Origin: Hathewaya proteolytica DSM 3090
GTDB lineage: Bacteria; Bacillota; Clostridia; Clostridiales; Clostridiaceae
Assembly: GCF_900142225.1 (NCBI RefSeq)
Contig: NZ_FRAD01000003.1
Coordinates: 1 to 64,000 of the forward strand
DNA length: 64,000 bases
Direction: 5' to 3'
Part shown: positions 1 through 8,056 of the stretch, one piece after another
Layout of the letters: the number at the start of each line of letters is the position of its first letter
Position numbering within the stretch: the first letter of the stretch is position 1
The notes under the pieces: model-generated
Seen by the model: the letters and a program-made list of their open reading frames with translations, nothing else
The model's database searches: none
What the model was told of the DNA's origin: nothing
Program-made: the position numbers and the translations under genes

Positions 1-244
1 CATCTTTCTTAAAAGCAGCTCTCCAACGTTTTCCACAGGATTTAACTCGTTCTACTCCAAGAATATTTATATCAAAGCCAAACTCTTCAAATATTTCTCT
101 TGGAAATTTCCCTTTTTCATACTCTGCAATAAAAATACTTTTAAATTCATCAGTATAAGTAATTGCTTTATTACTTACATTCTTAACATATTTATTTTTA
201 GATAATATTTTAACTTCTTCTTTTGTAAATAGTTTATTACTCAT
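1..244 (-). CDS. Partial IS3-like transposase subunit (helix-turn-helix OrfA type)
   Basis: The reading frame starts with ATG at 244 behind AGGAGA and runs off the left edge, so only the first 81 residues are seen. The protein begins MSNKLFTKEEVKILSKN, is lysine/glutamate-rich, and carries a segment (about residues 28-65) like the helix-turn-helix first ORF of IS3-family elements common in clostridia. Such proteins bind the element ends and are completed by a second ORF with a DDE catalytic domain, which would lie outside the window. Family assignment rests on recalled resemblance of the N-terminus and is an inference; the frame and its start site are clear. Confidence 0.6.
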   Translation of the reverse strand, partial: MSNKLFTKEEVKILSKNKYVKNVSNKAITYTDEFKSIFIAEYEKGKFPREIFEEFGFDINILGVERVKSCGKRWRAAFKKD

Positions 245-288
245 TTGTATATTCTCCTAATGTTATTTATTCTATTATACACAAAAAT

Positions 289-330
289 ACCCCATAGGTA
301 GACTTTTTTATAATGTCTACTCTATAGGGT
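289..330 (-). repeat. Imperfect inverted repeat: IS end and/or terminator
   Basis: ACCCCATAGGTAGAC (289-303) pairs with GTCTACTCTATAGGGT (315-330) around an 11-base A/T loop. On the minus strand the hairpin follows the gene ending at 371 and is followed by a short T run, so it could terminate that gene. It also sits where the left end of the IS3-like element should be: a minus-strand 5'-TGTACCC end would lie near 333. Both roles are possible. Confidence 0.5.
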
Positions 331-370
331 ACATTTTATTATTTAAACACAGTGGTTTCTTTATAATTTA

Positions 371-1462
371 TTATGTTAAAGCACGTCCAATATTCTTTAT
401 GAAGTCTTGAGAATTTGTTACAAGGGAGGTAGCAGTCAATGTACCTCTATCTGCCAATTTATTAACGGCAAATTCTTGTATGTCCACAGTATACATGTAG
501 ACTGGTCTTACAACTCCGTCAAACTCGTTATATGAAGGTGTCATGTTTCCAGTTGCTATTGTAAATAGGATTGTTGAAACCATGATTATAGTTGAAGTTT
601 TTTTAGCGTGAACGCGCATTGCATTCTGAGCTTCATACACATTGTCATAAGTTCCTGGCAATGTAAATCTATCTCTTATGGTGCTTGCAAGTACAAAGGG
701 CACATTGCATTCAACGAGAGCTTTCATTATACCATCTTTTACTTTTCCCGAACGTACATACTCTTCAATAGAGCCCGCTTCTCTTACGGCATTGATAGTT
801 TCATAATAGTTGTCATATGTGTTCTGCTCTCTTTCGAAAGTTTCCTGTCCCCAGGTTGTACCAAAAGTTGCACACTCTAAATCGAAGGCAGCTAAGCTTG
901 TACCACATAAAACAGCATTTACATATCCTTCTCTTATTAGTCTTGTAAGGGCATCTCTTGTGTCTGAATCTAAACTAATAGATGTACCAAGAACCCATGT
1001 AACGTATCCGTTATTTTCTTTTTCGTGTTTTAATATCTCGTATAATTGATCATAATCTATGGAAAACGCGGTTTCTCTTGAACGACCACTTCTAAAAGCG
1101 AAGGTATCAGCATCTTCAGCTTCTGTAACGAACCCTTGAGTGTACATATAGATTCCTTCACTGCCATCCTCAGTTCTTCCTATTACAACTTTGTCGCCTG
1201 CTTTTAGATTTCTAAATTCAACGATTCTTACGGATTCATTGCCTGGTTCATCATTTGCCACACAAACGGTGTCCATACGGCTCTCTGTAGCTAAAATCCA
1301 TTTATCGTTTATTTTAAAGTATTCAGGGAATACTGATAGTGCATGATAGTTAAAAGGTGAAACTCCATCTTTTTTTACTTCTTCTAGCTTAACATTTGGA
1401 GCATTCTTCAAAAAATCTTGATTAAAATCTGGTGCCGTATATTTTGGTATATTTAATGACAT
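371..1462 (-). CDS. Divergent COG1915/TIGR00300 (LOR/SDH, ornithine cyclodeaminase-like) family protein
   Basis: 363 residues starting with ATG behind AGGAGGATT. The C-terminal two thirds match the NAD-binding domain of the archaeal LOR/SDH and cyanobacterial ArgZ/AgrE ornithine cyclodeaminase family, seen in segments such as WVLGTSISLDSDTR (near 157), VPFVLASTIRD (near 254) and the final LVTNSQDF. It is a paralogue of the next gene upstream, 17 bases away, so the two are probably cotranscribed. Family-signature positions have changed relative to that neighbour: GNAMATHDLE became GTSLAAFDLE, GHYNHLD became YDNYYET, and SIRDDGPLPEV became TIRDRFTLPGT. That loses histidines and an Asp-Gly pair. 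Function is unknown; it may be a non-catalytic or altered partner of its neighbour. Confidence 0.75.
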   Translation of the reverse strand: MSLNIPKYTAPDFNQDFLKNAPNVKLEEVKKDGVSPFNYHALSVFPEYFKINDKWILATESRMDTVCVANDEPGNESVRIVEFRNLKAGDKVVIGRTEDGSEGIYMYTQGFVTEAEDADTFAFRSGRSRETAFSIDYDQLYEILKHEKENNGYVTWVLGTSISLDSDTRDALTRLIREGYVNAVLCGTSLAAFDLECATFGTTWGQETFEREQNTYDNYYETINAVREAGSIEEYVRSGKVKDGIMKALVECNVPFVLASTIRDRFTLPGTYDNVYEAQNAMRVHAKKTSTIIMVSTILFTIATGNMTPSYNEFDGVVRPVYMYTVDIQEFAVNKLADRGTLTATSLVTNSQDFIKNIGRALT

Positions 1463-1479
1463 AATAATCCTCCTAATAA

Positions 1480-2658
1480 TTATAGTTTACATTCATGGTG
1501 CATACTTTCCTGATGCTCTGCTTTGTTTTCAACTTTTTCAGCCATATTTACTTCAGCTGGCTGCACAAGGAAATCATCTACAGGAGTTAGTAAGGCCTTT
1601 TGAACATTAACTACAAAGTCCTGAACATTAGTAACTAAAGTTCTTACTGCTATATTTTCTCTAGCCGCAGCTACCTTATTTACAACGTTTTCAGTGACAT
1701 CTATGGAATACATAAATACAGGAGCAACAGTTCCATCATCCTTCACCCTATAGCTAGAAGCTAATTCTGCTGTAGAGACAGAGTGTAGCATGGTGGCAAG
1801 GCAGATAATAAGTGTTGCCTTATCAGTTTGCTCTTTAACAGCATCAAGACCTTGTGAAACACAATGATATACTTCTGGAAGAGGTCCGTCGTCTCTTATA
1901 GAACCTACTAAAACAAAAGGTATATCAAGTCTATTAAGAGTTTTAATAAAGCCGTCTTTTACATTGCCTTCACTTATAAATTTATCAATGGATCCAGCTG
2001 TTCTAACTGCATTTAACAAATCTAAGTGATTATAATGTCCCATTGGAACGGATTTTTGTGTGTATATATTTTGACCTAGAGCAGTGCCTAGATAACCACC
2101 TTCAAGGTCGTGAGTTGCCATGGCATTACCAGCAAGAAGAGCATTGACATATCCATTCTCGGCAAGTTGAGACAAACCAATTCTAGTGTCATAATCGAAT
2201 ACAACAGAAGGCCCTAGTACCCAAACTATATGACCATTGTTTTCTTTCTCATATCTCATTAAATCGAAAAGGAATTCATAGGATTCTGTATAAGAAGTTT
2301 CAACAGCTTTCCCATAAGGGCTTACCACAGAATCATCAAAACCTTCTTTGTAGTTAACAACTCCAGTGGAGCCGTCCTCTTCTTTTCCCATTACAACCAT
2401 GTCTCCAACTTGAAGATTATTTAACTCTTTTATCTCAATAGTTTCATCTTTTAAAACGGCAACACAGTTTTGGCTGTTGTGTTTTGGAAGAATCCATTGA
2501 CCTTTATGATGATAATAAGTTGGCATGTGAGATGTAAGATAAAATCCACTTGGAGCTACACCTGGTTTAACGACCTCCTTCAAAGTAATTTCTGCTGCAT
2601 TGACAAACTTTTCTGTTGTAAAATCTGGTGGCGTAAACTTTGGTAATTCAAAACTCAT
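1480..2658 (-). CDS. COG1915/TIGR00300 family protein, ornithine cyclodeaminase-like, canonical copy
   Basis: 392 residues from the ATG at 2658. An ATG 15 bases further upstream lies inside the GAGGGGG ribosome site and is rejected. An N-terminal domain of about 140 residues is followed by the conserved NAD-binding domain with WVLGPSVVFDYDTR, LLAGNAMATHDLEGG, GHYNHLDLLNAVR and FVLVGSIRDDGPLPEVY, the signature of the LOR/SDH-ArgZ/AgrE family. Characterised relatives convert ornithine to proline and ammonia, so a role in arginine/ornithine breakdown is plausible but not shown. It lacks the arginine dihydrolase domain of ArgZ, and the N-terminus is not obviously the usual SDHN domain. The C-terminal 35 residues are a charged tail. 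Confidence 0.75.
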   Translation of the reverse strand: MSFELPKFTPPDFTTEKFVNAAEITLKEVVKPGVAPSGFYLTSHMPTYYHHKGQWILPKHNSQNCVAVLKDETIEIKELNNLQVGDMVVMGKEEDGSTGVVNYKEGFDDSVVSPYGKAVETSYTESYEFLFDLMRYEKENNGHIVWVLGPSVVFDYDTRIGLSQLAENGYVNALLAGNAMATHDLEGGYLGTALGQNIYTQKSVPMGHYNHLDLLNAVRTAGSIDKFISEGNVKDGFIKTLNRLDIPFVLVGSIRDDGPLPEVYHCVSQGLDAVKEQTDKATLIICLATMLHSVSTAELASSYRVKDDGTVAPVFMYSIDVTENVVNKVAAARENIAVRTLVTNVQDFVVNVQKALLTPVDDFLVQPAEVNMAEKVENKAEHQESMHHECKL

Positions 2659-2695
2659 AAAAATCCCCCTCATTAATATATGTATGTATTATAAC

Positions 2696-2751
2696 GACTT
2701 CTACCCTTAGTTGGAGTTAAACTACACCTTAGCTAAGAAGTCTGTTTATAT
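2696..2751 (-). repeat. Dispersed intergenic palindrome with 21-base tag, copy A
   Basis: GACTTCT (2696-2702) and AGAAGTC (2736-2742) form the outer arms of an imperfect palindrome. The 21 bases at 2731-2751, beginning AGCTAAGAAGTCTG, recur exactly at 50506-50526, again beside a hairpin and again in the leader of a minus-strand gene. It lies 38-93 bases before the COG1915 start codon. Confidence 0.65.
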
Positions 2752-3104
2752 CGTGAAAATAATGAATTTAATTTCAATATTTTTTTACACATACATTATA
2801 TCACGTTAATATTGAAAAAGAAGTTTAATTAAAACAAGTCTCAAAATATCAACTAATATGTACTTTCGAAAGCAAAGAAGTCCTACAAAAGCAGATAAGA
2901 AAATATTTACAAAAAGCAATATTGTATTGTGTTTACATACAAAATGTACTTGAAAAACATGGTCTAAGCCTTGTTGTATAAAGGGTTTAGAGGTTTTTAA
3001 GTGCATAATTATGAACTAATTATCTATTCCTTTGAAAACATATGCAAGAAGTTAAAAAACATAGATAACTCATTAATATATATGATTAATTTGAAAATTT
3101 ATAT

Positions 3105-3134
3105 TTGTATGTACTGATTTTATTGTGATATAAT
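3105..3134 (+). promoter_or_regulatory. Promoter of MATE gene
   Basis: TTGTAT (3105-3110), an 18-base spacer and TATAAT (3129-3134) form a good vegetative promoter about 90 bases before the GTG start. Confidence 0.55.
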
Positions 3135-3221
3135 TGCCTTTAGCAGTTATGATAAAACCACTGCTTATTTTTATTTGGGAGGTGAAATAGGGGGAAACTA
3201 ATAATGACATGAGGTGATAAC

Positions 3222-4574
3222 GTGGGTAAATATGTAGCTTCTAAAGAATTTTATGGAAGGGTGTCTTCCATTGCTGTGCCATTGGCTCTTCAATCAGTCC
3301 TATCGTCCTGCATGGGAATAGTAGATTCTCTTATGGTATCTTGGATAGGCATGGTTAGTGCTGTGGGTACAGCTGCACAGGTAGAATCTATTTCAAATGG
3401 TGTGGCATTTGGTATAGTTAGTGGTGTTGGCATATTTTGTGCACAATTTTTCGGTGCCAAGGATAGCAAAAATCTAAAGAGAAGTTTCGGACTTTCTTTG
3501 ATTTTGACTACATTCATTGGTCTGCTTTTTTTACTTGTGGCAGGTTTTTTTGGGCCACAAATTTTAAGATTCTATTTAAATGATGATAAAGTTATTTCAT
3601 ATGGAAATACATATCTTCAGATTGTCAAATATTCATATCTTCCATCCTTGCTTTGTTTTTCATTTAATTATGTGTATAGGGCTGTACATAAAGCTAAGAT
3701 GTCCCTTATAATTAGCTTTGTCAGTATGATTACCAATTGCATATTTAACTATTTACTTATATTCGGGAAATTAGGTTTACCTAAAATGGGCGTAGGCGGG
3801 GCAGCATTAGCTACGGTTATGGCTCAAAGTTTAGGACTTATTATACACGTAATATACGCTTACAAAACAAAACAACCTTTTATAGGCACATTTAAAGAAA
3901 TGTTTGGATTTGATATTAAATTTGTACGAGCAGTAATGAGAAAAGTATTTCCTCTTATTTTCAACGAGTTGCTATTTGGTTTCGGAAGCACATTATTCAT
4001 CAAAGCTTTTGGTTCCCTTGGAACAAAGGCCATGGATGCGTATTATGTGGGAACAAAGATAAGCGAAGTGTTTTTCTTTGTAATCATGGGACTATCCAAT
4101 GCCAATACGGTTATAACCGGACACACTCTAGGCAGCGGAGACATAAACAAGGCGAAAAAAGAAGGGGATTACTTTATAGGGATTGCTGGCTTTTTAGCTT
4201 TGATAATGTCTGTGGTCATTGTCATCTTTGCTAAACCTATGGTAATGCTATTCAATCTACAAGAACCAATAGCTTTTGCTTCTGCAGTTACCATTGTGAG
4301 GATATTTTCTCTTAAAATATCTCTAAGGCTTTTTATTGTCCTTGTATTTGGAGCTCTTAGAGCTGGGGGAGACAGCAAAGTCCTTACACTGCTAGATAGT
4401 GGTCTAATGTGGGCAATTGGCATCCCATTGGCCTTTTTATGTGTAAAGGTATTTAAAATACAAAGCATAGGCACTGTATTCATTATCATACAAGTTGAGC
4501 AAATTGTAAGGCTGGTTCTAGGCATGATAAGGTATAAGGGGTATAAATGGGCTGTTAATCTAACTAATATTTAA
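3222..4574 (+). CDS. MATE family multidrug/cation efflux transporter
   Basis: 450 residues, starting with GTG seven bases after AGGTGA. The protein is hydrophobic throughout, with about twelve membrane segments in two MatE halves. Typical features are the early PLALQSVLSSCMGIVDSLMV segment, the GVGIFCAQFFGAKD loop near residue 75 and GVGGAALATVMAQS near 200. Family members are inner-membrane antiporters that export drugs or metabolites using a Na+ or H+ gradient; substrate cannot be predicted here. It has its own promoter and appears to be a single gene; the length is normal for the family. Confidence 0.92.
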   Translation: MGKYVASKEFYGRVSSIAVPLALQSVLSSCMGIVDSLMVSWIGMVSAVGTAAQVESISNGVAFGIVSGVGIFCAQFFGAKDSKNLKRSFGLSLILTTFIGLLFLLVAGFFGPQILRFYLNDDKVISYGNTYLQIVKYSYLPSLLCFSFNYVYRAVHKAKMSLIISFVSMITNCIFNYLLIFGKLGLPKMGVGGAALATVMAQSLGLIIHVIYAYKTKQPFIGTFKEMFGFDIKFVRAVMRKVFPLIFNELLFGFGSTLFIKAFGSLGTKAMDAYYVGTKISEVFFFVIMGLSNANTVITGHTLGSGDINKAKKEGDYFIGIAGFLALIMSVVIVIFAKPMVMLFNLQEPIAFASAVTIVRIFSLKISLRLFIVLVFGALRAGGDSKVLTLLDSGLMWAIGIPLAFLCVKVFKIQSIGTVFIIIQVEQIVRLVLGMIRYKGYKWAVNLTNI

Positions 4575-4652
4575 ATTCCTTAAATATATAGACAAATGTG
4601 GCGTTTAGATATATAATACCAATTATCAACTGAATTGGTAGGGGTGATAAAA

Positions 4653-5045
4653 ATGTATTGGCTGAGAAATTTCATGAGAGGAAGATATGGAGTAGACCAG
4701 TTTTCAAAATTTATACTGGCTGTTGGTATACTATTAGCTTTTATAGGGGCTTTATTTGGAAAATATGTTTTCAGTTTTTTGGCTAATGTAACCATGCTTT
4801 TCTTTATATATAGAACTCTTTCTAAAAACATTGGAAAAAGGCAACATGAAAACAATATTTTTATAAGCGTGTTTTCTCCGTTTCAAATGAAGTATTATAA
4901 GATGAAAAAAAGACTAACGGATTCTAAAACATATAAATACTTCAAATGCCCCAACTGCAAACAGCAACTTAGGGTGCCAAGAGGTAAGGGCAGTTTAACA
5001 ATAACTTGTCCAAAATGTAAAGAAAAATTTGATAAGAAGAGTTAA
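4653..5045 (+). CDS. Small membrane protein with C-terminal zinc ribbon
   Basis: 130 residues starting at the ATG at 4653, seven bases after AGGGGTG; an in-frame TTG at 4635 lies before that site. Two closely spaced membrane helices (about residues 19-58) are followed by a basic linker and a C-terminal CPNC-x(17)-CPKC zinc ribbon, which presumably faces the cytoplasm. Similar zinc-ribbon membrane proteins are widespread and uncharacterised in clostridia. It stands alone between the MATE gene and a strong terminator. I do not recognise a specific function. Confidence 0.8.
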   Translation: MYWLRNFMRGRYGVDQFSKFILAVGILLAFIGALFGKYVFSFLANVTMLFFIYRTLSKNIGKRQHENNIFISVFSPFQMKYYKMKKRLTDSKTYKYFKCPNCKQQLRVPRGKGSLTITCPKCKEKFDKKS

Positions 5046-5047
5046 AT

Positions 5048-5093
5048 AAGAACCGCAGACGAGAGCAATTATATTTCGTCTACGGTTCTTTTG
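5048..5093 (+). terminator. Rho-independent terminator
   Basis: A 15-base stem with one mismatch (5048-5062 with 5076-5090, AAGAACCGCAGACGA against its complement) is followed by TTTTG, immediately after the zinc-ribbon gene. Confidence 0.9.
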
Positions 5094-5207
5094 TCTATGA
5101 AAATTAAACTACAATAATATATGTGTGGTGTTCTAAGTTAAATTATTGAATACGTAAACAATTCAATGTATACTAAATATAGTAATATAGCTGGAGGGGA
5201 ATTTGAA

Positions 5208-5534
5208 ATGAATAAAAAGAAAATGGCATTAATAACTGTGATTGCAATAACAATAATAGCATCTATATCTTTTGTGGCCATAAGAAACACTAAAAACAAC
5301 AATGCTGAAAAAGAGCGTATAGCCCTGGCAGAATCGGATAAGTTAAAGAAAGAACAAGAGAAAAAAGAAGAAACTAAAAACAATAATGCAAATACAAATG
5401 AAAACGGAAATATGTATAACCTTGACAACACAGGCACAAAGGTGACTAAAGATGAGTTAGACTTAAGCAATGAAGAAAAGGCTATGTTAGATAATCCAGA
5501 GGCAATGGAGTGGTTTAGAAATAACAATAAATAA
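5208..5534 (+). CDS. Small single-span membrane-anchored protein, charged and Asn-rich
   Basis: 108 residues starting at the ATG at 5208, nine bases after GGAGGGG; an upstream in-frame ATG at 5166 has no such site. MNKKKM precedes one hydrophobic segment (about residues 7-27), then an extracellular-type tail rich in Lys, Glu and Asn ending in MEWFRNNNK. No lipobox is seen. It looks like a membrane-tethered or uncleaved secreted protein. Function unknown. Confidence 0.7.
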   Translation: MNKKKMALITVIAITIIASISFVAIRNTKNNNAEKERIALAESDKLKKEQEKKEETKNNNANTNENGNMYNLDNTGTKVTKDELDLSNEEKAMLDNPEAMEWFRNNNK

Positions 5535-5540
5535 AGTATT

Positions 5541-5570
5541 AGAGCTAATGATTAAATGTCATTAGCTCTT
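5541..5570. terminator. Bidirectional terminator between convergent genes
   Basis: AGAGCTAATGA (5541-5551) pairs perfectly with TCATTAGCTCT (5559-5569). It lies between the small membrane protein gene and the converging helicase gene. The T runs on either side are short. Confidence 0.65.
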
Positions 5571-5620
5571 ACAATTTCAAGGGGTGGTAGAATGATAAAA
5601 TGTAGGCAACTTTTTTTAAA

Positions 5621-6778
5621 TTAGTTTTTCTTTCTATTGTCTACAACTTGAAATTTACCGTTATGAAGTACTACTTCAGTAAAGTCTACGTGGAGCATCT
5701 TTTGGATTTTCTTAAGGTCAGCTAATTCGTGAGGGGATACTATGGAGATGCAGGTACCCATGTTATTTCCTCTAGCAGTTCTTCCGGATCTATGTATGTA
5801 TTCATTAGCAGACTTCGGCATGTCTAAGTTGAAAATGTGAGTCACGTTGTATATATCCATACCTCTAGCACTAATATCAGAAGCTACTAATATATTGATT
5901 TTGCCATTTCTAAAACTTTCCATAGCTTGCTTCCTCTTTTCCTTATCCACATTGCCGCTGAGTACAAAGGTAGTTTTATTGTGGTAATTTAACTTCATAG
6001 CTATATTGTCTAAATCATATTTGCTGTTAGAAAACACTATAGATTTATCTGCATTGGCGGCATTTAAAGCTTTCTTCAATGTCTCAAACTTTTGATTTTG
6101 ATTACATACTACGTAGTAATTTGTTATATTTGGATTTATAGAGGCTTTGCTGTCTATTTTTATGAATTCATAGCTTTCAAGGAATTGTGACACTGTATCT
6201 AAAGTATTTTTCTTTATGGTGGCAGAAAAACACATTATTTGTCTATCGCGCATGGTAGCCTTAACTATATTTTTTATTATATCTGTAGATGAACCTGTAA
6301 GAAGTCTGTCAGCTTCATCTATTATGATGGTTTTTACTGTGTGACAAGCTATTTTCTTTTTCCTTATAAGATCGAGAACCCTTCCCGGTGTTCCTACTAT
6401 TATATGAGGCTTAAGTTCCTTTAATTTTTTTATCTGTCTTTCTATATTTACCTCTCCAATTATAGGGGTAGAAGTACATGAAACTCCTGAGTTTTCTGCT
6501 AAGAGGGTTATTTGTGATTCTATCTGCATTACTAGCTCGTGAGTAGGGGCTAATATAATAGCTTGGTTTTCGCGACGGCTACAATCTACTTTGCAAAACA
6601 AGGGCAAAAGGTAAGCCAAGGTTTTTCCGCTGCCTGTGTAGGATTCGGCCACAATATTCTTGTTTTCCATGGCTACTGGTATAACACTGGATTGTATTTC
6701 TGTTGGAACGTCTATATTTTGCTTCTTTAGGCCCTCTATAAAATCTTTATTTAAATTCAGTTCTTCAAATGTATTCAA
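5621..6778 (-). CDS. DEAD-box ATP-dependent RNA helicase
   Basis: 385 residues, starting with TTG eight bases after AAGGAG. All core motifs are present in order: the FxxL-NxxF Q-motif region with PTEIQ near 27, AESYTGSGKT (motif I, near 44), PTHELVMQ, TPGR, DEAD (near 154), SAT (near 180), IVFSNS, ASDISARGMD and HRSGRTAR (near 331). This family unwinds short RNA duplexes in ribosome assembly or mRNA decay. The protein is little more than the two RecA-like lobes and lacks the long RNA-binding tail of CshA or DbpA, so the paralogue cannot be named. A -10 candidate TATAAT lies at 6815-6820 on the minus strand. Confidence 0.93.
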   Translation of the reverse strand: MNTFEELNLNKDFIEGLKKQNIDVPTEIQSSVIPVAMENKNIVAESYTGSGKTLAYLLPLFCKVDCSRRENQAIILAPTHELVMQIESQITLLAENSGVSCTSTPIIGEVNIERQIKKLKELKPHIIVGTPGRVLDLIRKKKIACHTVKTIIIDEADRLLTGSSTDIIKNIVKATMRDRQIMCFSATIKKNTLDTVSQFLESYEFIKIDSKASINPNITNYYVVCNQNQKFETLKKALNAANADKSIVFSNSKYDLDNIAMKLNYHNKTTFVLSGNVDKEKRKQAMESFRNGKINILVASDISARGMDIYNVTHIFNLDMPKSANEYIHRSGRTARGNNMGTCISIVSPHELADLKKIQKMLHVDFTEVVLHNGKFQVVDNRKKN

Positions 6779-6911
6779 ATTAGTAATCTCCTTCCGCTTT
6801 TTATCATAGCTAATATTATATCATACTTTATATTTTTTATCTCTTTTTTTACTTTGATGTCTTGCTTCCACTTTTTCATGGCTTATTTTTATGTTTTTAT
6901 ATATTATAACC

Positions 6912-7074
6912 TTACACTAGACATAACAATAGTTATATCTAGTGTAAAAATTTTAAGATAAATTAGTGTAAACATCGCCTTAAAAAGTAAACAGATGTAT
7001 ACATATAATTTTAATGTGTAAACATTAAGTTTACACAAGTTTACTTTACAAACAGACCCAGTGTAATGTATACT
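6912..7074. promoter_or_regulatory. Cluster of GTGTAA/GTAAAC palindromes, candidate operator or partition-like site
   Basis: Within the 357-base gene-free stretch 6779-7135 there are two strong palindromes built from one motif. The first has TTACACTAGA (6912-6921) and TCTAGTGTAA (6938-6947) with inner ATAAC/GTTAT arms. The second is TGTGTAAAC-attaa-GTTTACACA (7015-7037), with perfect arms. Further motif copies are AGTGTAAAC (6964-6972), AGTAAAC (6986-6992), GTTTACTTTAC (7039-7049) and AGTGTAA (7060-7066). The last ones overlap the promoter of the following RHH protein gene, so autoregulation is the simplest reading. The remainder of the gap (6779-6911) is T-rich helicase leader sequence. Confidence 0.6.
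7045..7074 (+). promoter_or_regulatory. Promoter of RHH/coiled-coil gene
   Basis: TTTACA (7045-7050), an 18-base spacer and TATACT (7069-7074). GTGTAA motif copies overlap both boxes. Confidence 0.5.
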
Positions 7075-7135
7075 TAAAAGTAGAGAGCTTTAAACAGATT
7101 AGACATAAGATAAAGTGTTGAAAGGAAGGCTAAGG

Positions 7136-8005
7136 ATGAGTGATACAATATTTAGCGTAAGAATAGATGAGGAAATAAAGAATGCATTTACCAATATGGC
7201 CAAGGAAGCTGGAATTAACAATAAAGAATTTATGGAACAGCTTATAAGCCTGTATAATTTAAACAGAGTCACAATGAATTCCGTTATAGACACTGAAAGC
7301 GATATAAGTGAATTGCAGAATATAAGCAGAAGGATGGTTGATATATTTTCAAATTTAATCGCAAAAATGGATTTAACGGTGAATGAATGCAAAAGAAACA
7401 AAGAGGACATAATAGCTCAAAGTGAAAAACTAAAGGAACATCACAAAGAAGAATTGAAGGAAGCAGAAGAAAAAGCATCTCAACTTAAACATACCATAGA
7501 AGAATTGAGAAAAGAAAATGATAATCTAAAAAAACAAATTGAAAATAACCATGAAAATAGCGCTAGTATAAAATCGCTAAATAAAATGCAAGAAGAAAAA
7601 CTGTTAGAATTAGAGGGCAAACTTATGGAGGATGAGAAACAATTAGAAAGTATGGAGCTTATGAAGAAAAGATGGGAAGCCTTAAAAGGGGAAAATGATG
7701 AATTAAAAAATATAGTAGAAAACTATAGAATAAATGTGGAAGAGTTGAATAAAAAAATTCAGGTTCTAAATAAAGAAAATGCAGATATGAGCCAGCAATT
7801 TGAGGAAAACTATAATAATAAATTGTCTTTAGCCATTGAAAAAGTTGAATTGAATAAGAATAGAGAGATTTTGCAACTTAAGGAAGATAAGTACAACGAA
7901 TTGCTTAGAATACAGAAGGAATACAGTGAGAAAATTTTGTCTTTAACAGAGGAAAATAGACTATATCAGGAAACTATAAGAAAAATCACTGAAAAAGCAA
8001 AATAA
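7136..8005 (+). CDS. Ribbon-helix-helix DNA-binding protein with long coiled coil
   Basis: 289 residues from the ATG at 7136, six bases after AAGGAAGG; a GTG at 7115 precedes that site. Residues 1-45 (TIFSVRIDEEIKNAFTNMA, then a helix pair) look like a ribbon-helix-helix fold. About residues 60-285 are almost unbroken heptad-type coiled coil rich in Glu, Lys, Leu and Asn. The layout recalls plasmid and phage proteins such as KfrA, a DNA-binding head plus a long alpha-helical tail, though KfrA uses a different head. The upstream palindromes are likely binding sites. Roles in nucleoid organisation, partition or autoregulated transcription are inference only. It may be of plasmid or phage descent. 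Confidence 0.75.
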   Translation: MSDTIFSVRIDEEIKNAFTNMAKEAGINNKEFMEQLISLYNLNRVTMNSVIDTESDISELQNISRRMVDIFSNLIAKMDLTVNECKRNKEDIIAQSEKLKEHHKEELKEAEEKASQLKHTIEELRKENDNLKKQIENNHENSASIKSLNKMQEEKLLELEGKLMEDEKQLESMELMKKRWEALKGENDELKNIVENYRINVEELNKKIQVLNKENADMSQQFEENYNNKLSLAIEKVELNKNREILQLKEDKYNELLRIQKEYSEKILSLTEENRLYQETIRKITEKAK

Positions 8006-8008
8006 TTA

Positions 8009-8037
8009 TTTACACATTTCTAAAACTTTGATATAAT
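8009..8037 (+). promoter_or_regulatory. cysE: Strong promoter upstream of cysE
   Basis: TTTACA (8009-8014), a 17-base spacer and TATAAT (8032-8037). It starts only four bases after the stop codon of the RHH gene and is followed within 20 bases by a hairpin with a T run. Confidence 0.6.
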
Positions 8038-8056
8038 CATACTAGATTAATAGGTA

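Larger units (their letters stand above)
2659..3221. other. 563-base intergenic region between divergent genes
   Basis: It holds an imperfect palindrome with a dispersed tag (2696-2751), a minus-strand -10 candidate TATAAT at 2795-2800 for the COG1915 pair, and a plus-strand promoter at 3105-3134 for the MATE gene. A small hairpin AGCAGT/ACTGCT (3142-3165) followed by TATTTTTA may be an attenuator in the MATE leader. The rest (about 2805-3060) is A/T-rich. A 66-codon minus-strand frame there has no usable ribosome site, and I see no convincing gene in it. Confidence 0.6.

Noticed and set aside
2806..3006. 66-codon minus-strand frame in the gap between the COG1915 and MATE genes
   Set aside because: No ribosome site at a usable distance, hydrophobic residues dictated by A/T-rich DNA, and no recognisable motif.
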